Below are positions 57,821-64,000 of a stretch of DNA of 64,000 nucleotides, piece after piece. The notes beneath the pieces are model-generated. The model made no database searches and was not told the origin of the DNA. It worked only from the letters and a program-made list of their open reading frames with translations. Position 1 is the stretch's first letter, and the number at the start of each line of letters is the position of its first letter. Source of the DNA: Massilia sp. Se16.2.3 (GTDB lineage: Bacteria > Pseudomonadota > Gammaproteobacteria > Burkholderiales > Burkholderiaceae_D); contig NZ_CP050451.1 of NCBI RefSeq assembly GCF_014171595.1, positions 682,001 through 746,000 of the forward strand. The letters are read 5' to 3'. Made by a program: the position numbers and the translations under genes.

Positions 57821-58897
57821 ATGAAACCATCGATGCTGGCCAAGCTGGACCAACTTGCCAACCGCCTGGTCGAACTCGACGAATTGCTGACCCATGAAGG
57901 CGCCACCGCCAACATGGACAATTATCGGAAGATGACGAAGGAGCATGCCGAGATCGGCCCGCTGGTCGCCCTCTACCGGCAATACCAGGAAGCCAACGGC
58001 GACATCGCCGCCGCCCAGGAGATGCTGGCCGACCCGGAGATGAAGGAATTCGCCCAGGAAGAAATCGAAGCGGCGAAGGCCCGCCTGGCCGCGCTCGACC
58101 TTGACCTTCAAAAAATGCTGCTGCCGAAGGATGCGAACGACGAGCGCAATATTTTCCTGGAGATCCGCGCCGGCACCGGCGGCGACGAATCGGCCCTGTT
58201 CGCGGGCGACCTGCTGCGCATGTACACCCGCTTTGCCGAACGCAACCGCTGGCAGGTGGAAATGGTGTCGGAGTCGCCCTCGGACCTGGGCGGTTACCGC
58301 GAAGTCATCGTGCGCGTAATCGGCAATGGCGTGTATTCGAAACTGAAATTCGAGTCGGGCGGCCACCGCGTGCAGCGGGTGCCGGCTACCGAAACCCAGG
58401 GCCGCATCCATACCTCGGCCTGCACGGTGGCGGTGATGCCGGAGGCGGACGAGGTCGAGGACGTCAACATCAACCCGGCCGACCTGCGCATCGACACCTA
58501 CCGCGCTTCCGGCGCCGGCGGGCAGCACATCAATAAAACCGATTCGGCCGTGCGCCTGACCCACTTGCCGACCGGGATCGTGGTCGAATGCCAGGACGAC
58601 CGCAGCCAGCACAAGAACAAGGCGCAGGCAATGAAAGTGCTGGCCGCGCGCATCAAGGACGTGCAGCTGCGCGAACAGCAATCGAAAGAGGCGGCCACCC
58701 GCAAGAGCCTGATCGGTTCGGGCGACCGCAGCGAACGCATCCGCACTTATAACTTCCCGCAGGGGCGCCTGACGGACCACCGCATCAACCTGACCTTATA
58801 TAAACTCGACTTCATCATGGATGGCGACCTGGCGGAGCTGACCAATGCCCTGTCGGCAGAGCACCAGGCGGAGTTGCTGGCGGCACTGGGCGATTAA
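57821..58897 (+). CDS. prfA: Peptide chain release factor 1
   Basis: A 358-residue class I release factor starting [20 protein letters not shown]. The codon-recognition domain follows an acidic N-terminal coiled region. The peptidyl-hydrolase motif is [20 protein letters not shown], whose GGQ glutamine is the site modified by PrmC, encoded 575 bp downstream. [19 protein letters not shown] is the conserved C-terminal block. It terminates translation at UAA and UAG. Intact. Confidence 0.97.
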   Translation: MKPSMLAKLDQLANRLVELDELLTHEGATANMDNYRKMTKEHAEIGPLVALYRQYQEANGDIAAAQEMLADPEMKEFAQEEIEAAKARLAALDLDLQKMLLPKDANDERNIFLEIRAGTGGDESALFAGDLLRMYTRFAERNRWQVEMVSESPSDLGGYREVIVRVIGNGVYSKLKFESGGHRVQRVPATETQGRIHTSACTVAVMPEADEVEDVNINPADLRIDTYRASGAGGQHINKTDSAVRLTHLPTGIVVECQDDRSQHKNKAQAMKVLAARIKDVQLREQQSKEAATRKSLIGSGDRSERIRTYNFPQGRLTDHRINLTLYKLDFIMDGDLAELTNALSAEHQAELLAALGD

Positions 58898-58999
58898 GAA
58901 CATACTAAGTTGCCAATGTGAAAATGGGACCCGGCGCTTCGCGCTTCATGCGAGAATCGCCCGTCCCTTTTTCTTGTCTGCCCTACGAGAGCCGCACGC

Positions 59000-59476
59000 A
59001 TGCCATCTTCCCGCACCGTCCTCCTGATCATTGCCGCGATCAGCTTCGCCCTGATCGGCGCCGCCCTGTACCTGCAGCATGCGCATGACATGCTGCCCTG
59101 CCCGCTGTGCGTGCTCCAGCGCTACGCCTTCCTCGGGATCGGCATCGCCGCCCTGGTGGGCGCGCTGAGCAATAAAATCCGCGCGGGCGCCGTGGTGGCG
59201 CTGCTGGCGGCGGCCGGCGGGTTCTGGGCAGTCGGCAAGCACCTGTACGTGCTGGCCAATCCCGGCTTCTCCTGCGGCATCGATCCGATGGAAACGATGC
59301 TGAACAAGATTCCGACGGCGACCCTGCTGCCCTGGCTGTTCCAGGCGGACGGCCTGTGCGAAAACGCCACCGACGGCGTGCTCGGCCTGTCGATCCCGCA
59401 ATGGTCGGCCCTCTGGTTCGTACTGCTGACGCTGGCGCTGGTCTGGGTGCTGGTGAAGCAGCGGCGCGCGCGATGA
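59000..59476 (+). CDS. dsbB: Disulfide bond formation protein DsbB
   Basis: A 158-residue four-helix membrane protein. The first periplasmic loop has CPLCVLQR, the quinone-linked Cys pair with the conserved Arg. The second loop has FSCGIDPMETMLN and GLCENAT with the pair that reoxidises DsbA. It passes electrons from DsbA to quinones. Its stop overlaps the prmC start by 4 bp (ATGA), so the two are coupled. Confidence 0.95.
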   Translation: MPSSRTVLLIIAAISFALIGAALYLQHAHDMLPCPLCVLQRYAFLGIGIAALVGALSNKIRAGAVVALLAAAGGFWAVGKHLYVLANPGFSCGIDPMETMLNKIPTATLLPWLFQADGLCENATDGVLGLSIPQWSALWFVLLTLALVWVLVKQRRAR

Positions 59477-60292
59477 ACATCCGTGCTGGCGTCACGGTCG
59501 GTGCGCTGCAGGCCGGCCTGCCGCTCGATCCGCTGGAAAACCGCATCCTGCTGTGCCACGCGTTGAACCTGACGCGCATCGGGCTGATCACCCAGTCCGA
59601 ACGCCAGCTCGACGCGCTCGAGGCGGCTCGGCTGGCCGAGCTGGTGCGGCGCCGCCTGGACGGCGAGCCGATTGCCTACATCGTCGGCCAGCGCGAATTC
59701 TTCGGCCTGCCCTTCCAGGTCACGCCCGCGGTACTGATTCCCCGTCCCGACACCGAACTGATCGTTGAACTCGCACTGGATCGCCTGTCGCCGCGCGCGC
59801 GCCTGCTCGACATGGGCACCGGCAGTGGCGCCATCGCGGTGGCCGTCGCCCATACCCGGCCGGATGTGCAGGTGACGGCGCTCGACGTCAGCGACGGGGC
59901 TCTCGAGGTAGCGCGTGCGAACGCCGCCGCGAATGGCGCCGCCGTGCGTTTCCTGCGCAGCGACTGGTTCACAGCACTCGGCGAGGAGCAGTTCGATGTC
60001 GTGGCATCGAATCCGCCCTATATCGCCTCCGGCGACGCCCACCGGCACAAGGCGACCTGCGCTTCGAGCCGGTCGATGCGCTGACCGACCACGCCGATGG
60101 CCTGTCCGACCTGCGCACCATCGTCGCCGGCGCCGGCGCGCACCGGTGGCAGGCGGCTGGCTGCTGCTCGAGCATGGCTACGACCAGGCCGAGGCCGTGC
60201 GCGCCCTGCTGGCCGCGGCAGGCTATGCCGAAGTGCAGAGCTGGCGCGACCTGGGTGGCATCGAGCGCGTGAGTGGTGGCCGGCGCGCCTAG
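59473..60292 (+). CDS. prmC: Release-factor glutamine methyltransferase PrmC, with two frameshifts
   Basis: Starts at ATG 59473 (MNIRAGVTVGALQAGLPLDP). GEPIAYIVGQREFFGLPFQV and VLIPRPDTELIVE are the PrmC-specific N-terminal blocks. LLDMGTGSGAIAVAVAH is the SAM-binding motif, and VVASNPPYIA contains the NPPY catalytic motif. Near 60042 the frame changes to read LRFEPVDALTDHADGLSDLR. Near 60140 it changes again to GGWLLLEHGYDQAEAVRALL and the end ERVSGGRRA. Restored length is about 273 residues. It methylates the GGQ glutamine of release factors such as the PrfA encoded upstream. Loss of this gene is very harmful in bacteria, so the shifts are probably sequence errors. Confidence 0.88.
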
Positions 60293-60304
60293 GATCCGGG
60301 GTTG

Positions 60305-60469
60305 GTAGGGTGGGCGCGGCCGGCGAGGCTCTCGAGCCCACGCGGTATAGGACCGTCGAACATCACAGTCCTGTGCATAGGCGCAGCCCGAAACTCGCCT
60401 GATCCCGTAACATCCCCAAGGCCTCCTGGTCGGATAGCCGTACCGCGTGGGCTCAAGAGCCCACCCTAC
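60305..60469. repeat. Inverted pair of GTAGGGTGGGC palindromic repeats
   Basis: Copy 1 (60305-60347) and copy 2 (60441-60469, reading TACCGCGTGGGCTCAAGAGC plus CCACCCTAC) face each other with about 90 bp between. Copy 1 is identical over 42 bp to the reverse complement of 46747-46787. It lies between prmC and the DUF885 gene. Confidence 0.7.
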
Positions 60470-60546
60470 GAACTGCACAGAAAACCCGGTGCGCGGTACG
60501 CGGGAGCGCATTGCTACAATGCTTCCTCCCCCACCTCCTCTCGCCC

Positions 60547-62601
60547 ATGCGCCGCTTATTCTCCCTCCTCGTCCTGCTCACCGCCCTGTTCCACGGCCTC
60601 GCCCAGGGTGCGCCGGGACAGGCGGCGGCCTTGTTCGAGCGCGACTGGGAATGGCGCCTGCAAACCTTCCCTGAATACGCCACCAGCATCGGCGAGCGGC
60701 GCTACAACGACCGCCTGTTTGATACCTCGCCCGCCGCGGCCCGTGCCCGCCGCGAACACATCAAGGCGATGCTCGACGAAGCGCGTGCCATCGAGCGCAC
60801 CGGCCTGTCGGCGCAGGAACGGCTGTCGCTCGACCTGTTCGTGTTCGACAAGGAGCGCCAGCTGGGCCGCCTGGCCTTCTATCCCTACGACCCGCAGCCG
60901 ATCACCGCCTGGGACGGCCTGCACGTGCGCCTGCCGCGGCTGGTGGCGCAGATGCCGTTCACAAGCGAAGAGGACTACCGCAACTACATCGCGCGCCTGA
61001 ACGCGCTGCCGGCGCACGTCGATGGCCTGATCGAGCAGCTGCGCGAAGGGATGCGTAGCGGCTGGACCGCGCCGCAGGCGAGCCTGCAGGCCCTGCCCGA
61101 GCTGCTGCGCACGCTGCGCGAGGAGCTGGCCGAGGGTCCCGTGGGCGCGCCGCTGCGGCGCATGCCGGCCGCGATCGACGCCGGCGTGCGCGCCGAACTG
61201 CTCGCCGCCGGCAACGCCGCCCTGCGTGACGCTGCCGCGCCGGCGCTGCGCAAACTCGAAGACTTTGTTCGACGCGAGTACGTGCCGGCCGCGCGCACCA
61301 CGCTGGGCGCATCGAGCCTGCCGGGCGGCGCCGGCTATTACGCCTTGCTGGCGCGCCAGGCGGGCGGCACCGACCTCACCCCGTCCGAGCTGCATGCGCT
61401 GGGCCTGAAGGAAGTAGCCCGCATCCGTGCGGCGATGATGGAGGCCATGCGGCGCACCGGCTTTCGCGGCACGCTGGCGCAATTCTCGGTCTTTGCGCGG
61501 GGCGACCGGCGCCTGTTCGCGCCCCACGCCGAGGCCCTGCTGGCGCGCTACCGCCGCAGCATCGACCGCAGCCGCGAGCGCCTGCCGCAGCTGTTCGGCA
61601 CCCTCCCGCGCGAGGAGATCGGCGTCAAGCCGCTCGGCGTGGAAGGCGCCGGCCAGGTCGCCGCCTATTACGAAGCCGGCACGCTGGACCGCAGCGCCGC
61701 GCTGGTGGTCAACACGGCGCGTCCCGGCAGTCATCCGCTGTGGGAAGTCGAGACCCCGGCGCTGCACGAAGCGCTGCCCGGCCACCACCTGCAGGTGGCG
61801 CGCGCCCACGCCCTGCGCGAGCTGCCGGCCTTCCGCCGCCATGCACGGGACGACGCCTTCGGCGAAGGCTGGGCCACCTATGCCGAGAGCCTGGGCCCGG
61901 AACTGGGCCTGCTGCGCGATCCGTTCTCCTGGTTCGGCTACCTGAACGACGACATGCTGCGCGCCGCCCGGCTGGTGATCGATACCGGCATCCACGCGTT
62001 CGGCTGGTCGCGCCGCCAGGCCATCGATTACCTGAACGGAAACACGGCCAATGCGCTCCTCGACAACGAGGTCGAGGTCGACCGCTACATCGCCCAGCCG
62101 GCCCAGGCGCTGAGCTACAAGAGCGGCCAGCTGCGCATCCGCGCGCTGCGCGAAAAGGCTGCGGCGGCACTGGGACCGCGTTTCGACCTGCGCCGTTTCC
62201 ACGACGCGCTGCTGGACAAGGGCGCGTTACCGCTGCCGCTGCTGGAACGCGAGATGGATGCGTGGCTGGCCGGGGAGTTGGCGCCTGCGCCTGCCACCCA
62301 GCCGGCCGAAACGGACAAGCCAGCCGCGGCACCGGCTACCGCGTCGGCTACCGCCCCGGTTACCGCGCCCGCCGCGGCACCGGCGAAAGCGCCAGCCACC
62401 GCGCCGCGCTCCGTCACTCCCCCTTCCCGCTCCAGCAGCCCCGCCGCAGCCCGATTGAGGCGCCTCGGAACGTCCAGGTTCGGCCCGGATGAGGCCGGGC
62501 GGAAATCGACCGGCCGCCGACGCGTACGTCGGATTTCGGTTAATCTCTGCACCACGCTATTGGCAGGAAAAGAAAGGAAACACCCGTGTCGAACCAACTG
62601 A
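60547..62601 (+). CDS. Secreted DUF885 protein (putative metallo-hydrolase)
   Basis: Starts at ATG 60547 with the signal peptide [20 protein letters not shown]. About 684 residues in total. The DUF885 hallmark [10 protein letters not shown] (HExxxGH) is near residue 409, with [11 protein letters not shown] about 30 residues later as the second metal-ligand block. [20 protein letters not shown] and [17 protein letters not shown] are other family strings. The family contains aminopeptidase-like zinc enzymes. The last 100 residues are an Ala/Pro/Thr tract and a basic tail running 16 bp into gshA; relatives usually end before this, so the true stop may be hidden by an indel. Confidence 0.85.
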   Translation: MRRLFSLLVLLTALFHGLAQGAPGQAAALFERDWEWRLQTFPEYATSIGERRYNDRLFDTSPAAARARREHIKAMLDEARAIERTGLSAQERLSLDLFVFDKERQLGRLAFYPYDPQPITAWDGLHVRLPRLVAQMPFTSEEDYRNYIARLNALPAHVDGLIEQLREGMRSGWTAPQASLQALPELLRTLREELAEGPVGAPLRRMPAAIDAGVRAELLAAGNAALRDAAAPALRKLEDFVRREYVPAARTTLGASSLPGGAGYYALLARQAGGTDLTPSELHALGLKEVARIRAAMMEAMRRTGFRGTLAQFSVFARGDRRLFAPHAEALLARYRRSIDRSRERLPQLFGTLPREEIGVKPLGVEGAGQVAAYYEAGTLDRSAALVVNTARPGSHPLWEVETPALHEALPGHHLQVARAHALRELPAFRRHARDDAFGEGWATYAESLGPELGLLRDPFSWFGYLNDDMLRAARLVIDTGIHAFGWSRRQAIDYLNGNTANALLDNEVEVDRYIAQPAQALSYKSGQLRIRALREKAAAALGPRFDLRRFHDALLDKGALPLPLLEREMDAWLAGELAPAPATQPAETDKPAAAPATASATAPVTAPAAAPAKAPATAPRSVTPPSRSSSPAAARLRRLGTSRFGPDEAGRKSTGRRRVRRISVNLCTTLLAGKERKHPCRTN

Positions 62602-64000
62602 CCCGCCGCCTGGCCCTGCTGGAAGACGATGCCCACCGCGGCCTGCTCGGCCAGGGTCTGCGCGGCATCGAACGCGAGACGCTGCGCATCGACCCGCAAG
62701 GCCAACTGGCGCGCACGCCTCATCCGGTCCAGCTCGGCGCGGCATTGACCCACCCGCAGATCACCACCGACTACGCCGAGGCGCTGCTCGAATTCATCAC
62801 CCCGGCCGAGCACGACATCGGCCTGGCCCTGCACCGACTCGATGCGGTCCACCGTTTCGCCTACGCCAAGCTGGGCGACGAAATGCTGTGGAGCTCGTCG
62901 ATGCCGGGCGAATTGCCGCTTGACGAAGAGATCGAGATCGCCTGGTACGGCAAGTCGAACATCGGCATGCTGAAACACGTCTACCGCCGCGGCCTGGCGC
63001 TGCGCTACGGCAAGGCAATGCAGTGCATCGCCGGCATCCACTACAATTATTCGCTACCGGAAAAGCTGTGGGAAATCATCCGCGCCAACGACGGCGTGAC
63101 CGAAGAGCGGCGCAATGCGCTGCGCGATTTCCAGTCCGAGAGCTACATCGCCACGATCCGTAACTTCCGCCGCTATGCCTGGCTGCTGATGTACCTGTTC
63201 GGCGCTTCGCCGGCGCTGACGACCAGTTTCCTGCGCGGCCGTCCGCACACGCTCGAGACCCTGTCGGAAGACACCCTGTACCTGCCCTATGCCACCAGCC
63301 TGCGCATGAGCGACCTGGGTTACCAGAACGATGCCCAGTCCGGCCTGCGTCCGCACGAGAACAGCCTGGAAAGCTATGTGACGAGCCTGATGGATGCCGT
63401 CAACCGTCCTTACGAACCCTACCAGGCGCTCGGCACCAAGCGCGATGGCGAGTGGATCCAGCTGTCGACCAACGTGCTGCAGATCGAGAACGAATACTAT
63501 TCGACCATCCGCCCGAAGCGCGTGATCCGCACCGGCGAGCGCCCGGTGCAGGCGCTGTGCAACCGCGGCGTGCAGTACATCGAAGTGCGCTGCCTCGACG
63601 TCGACCCGTTCGAGCCGATCGGCATCGGCATCGAGACGGGCCGCTTCCTCGACGCCTTTTTACTGTTCTGCGCGCTCGAAGAGAGCCCGCTGCTCAGCGC
63701 CGCCGAAGGCCAGATCCATGCGCGCAATTTCGCCCGCACCGTGAAGGAAGGCCGCAAGCCGGGCCTGACCCTGACGCGCGACGGCCTCGAGGTCCCGCTG
63801 CGCGAATGGGCGGATGAACTGATCGAACGCATCCGCCCGGTCGCACGCCTGCTCGACGAGGAGCACAACGAAGCGGGCGTGCACGAGGCGTCGCTGGCGC
63901 AGCAGAAGGCGAAGATCGCCGATCCCGATAAAACGCCGTCGGCCCGTGTGCTGGCCGAAGTGCGCGCCCTCGGCTCGGCCGCCGCCTTCGGCCTGCGCCA
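62586..64000 (+). CDS. gshA: Glutamate-cysteine ligase GshA, 3' end outside window
   Basis: Starts at GTG 62586 with AAAGGAAA 6-8 bp upstream, and remains open to the window end (about 471 codons). The N-terminal [40 protein letters not shown] and WSSSMPG are typical of the proteobacterial type 1 enzyme. [19 protein letters not shown] and [20 protein letters not shown] complete the ATP/glutamate-binding core. It joins Glu and Cys, the first step of glutathione synthesis. No frame disturbance within the visible part. Confidence 0.96.
   Translation, partial: MSNQLTRRLALLEDDAHRGLLGQGLRGIERETLRIDPQGQLARTPHPVQLGAALTHPQITTDYAEALLEFITPAEHDIGLALHRLDAVHRFAYAKLGDEMLWSSSMPGELPLDEEIEIAWYGKSNIGMLKHVYRRGLALRYGKAMQCIAGIHYNYSLPEKLWEIIRANDGVTEERRNALRDFQSESYIATIRNFRRYAWLLMYLFGASPALTTSFLRGRPHTLETLSEDTLYLPYATSLRMSDLGYQNDAQSGLRPHENSLESYVTSLMDAVNRPYEPYQALGTKRDGEWIQLSTNVLQIENEYYSTIRPKRVIRTGERPVQALCNRGVQYIEVRCLDVDPFEPIGIGIETGRFLDAFLLFCALEESPLLSAAEGQIHARNFARTVKEGRKPGLTLTRDGLEVPLREWADELIERIRPVARLLDEEHNEAGVHEASLAQQKAKIADPDKTPSARVLAEVRALGSAAAFGLR

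Overview
The window looks like a chromosomal segment of a GC-rich betaproteobacterium of the Oxalobacteraceae (Massilia/Telluria/Duganella-like). This is inferred from the XrtA/PEP-CTERM exopolysaccharide genes (prsK, prsR, TIGR03013-type sugar transferase, FemAB-like protein, exosortase-associated ligase, decarboxylase and hydrolases), a phaA-phaB pair, minCDE, and the hemA-prfA-dsbB-prmC run. No similarity search was possible, so the genus is an inference.

Region 1 (1-24,090) is one large exopolysaccharide locus. It holds a polysaccharide deacetylase cut by the window edge, a glycosyltransferase and a Wzx-type flippase on the + strand. Opposite them is a - strand operon: acyl-CoA ligase, PLP decarboxylase, unknown protein, second deacetylase. 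A divergent + strand operon follows: aminotransferase, BioF2-like GNAT, acyl carrier protein, two alpha/beta hydrolases, a tiny Cys-containing ORF and a VOC protein. Then comes the - strand core: prsK histidine kinase, prsR sigma54 activator and a beta-helix protein, next to the initiating sugar transferase, a UDP-GlcNAc 4-epimerase (WbpP/TviC type) and a UDP-HexNAc dehydrogenase (WbpO/TviB type). The last two together predict a UDP-GalNAcA-type precursor. A FemAB-like protein closes the locus.

Region 2 (24,235-30,815) is an AT-richer integrated element of about 6.5 kb. It lies between two exact 110-bp direct repeats, each containing a complete tRNA-Arg(CCG) gene and its probable -10 box. It encodes a tyrosine integrase, a small HTH-like protein, a polymerase-palm-like protein (pol A / T7-RNAP-type motifs A, B and C), a serine resolvase with a candidate res site, and a two-gene membrane-protein cassette of unknown function. 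Short GAGAGCAGT repeats at both inner ends look like integrase arm sites. This is the most novel part of the window.

Region 3 (30,816-53,160) is ordinary chromosome: a di-haem cytochrome c, a large lipoprotein, an acyltransferase, two tandem M13 metallopeptidases, an S41 protease, a KAS III-like synthase, a membrane protein, an FMN/FAD/4Fe-4S enoate reductase, a DUF2721 protein, prolyl aminopeptidase, a D-amino-acid deaminase-like PLP enzyme, a DUF2750 protein, and phaA-phaB for PHB synthesis. Region 4 (53,161-64,000) holds minCDE, an OmpR-type regulator, hemA, prfA, dsbB, prmC, a DUF885 protein and the 5' part of gshA.

At least thirteen otherwise normal genes are broken by one or more single-base frameshifts in short GC runs, including housekeeping prmC. 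I read these mainly as sequencing or assembly indels and give the whole interrupted gene as one feature with approximate shift positions. Intergenic DNA holds three dispersed repeat families, described separately.
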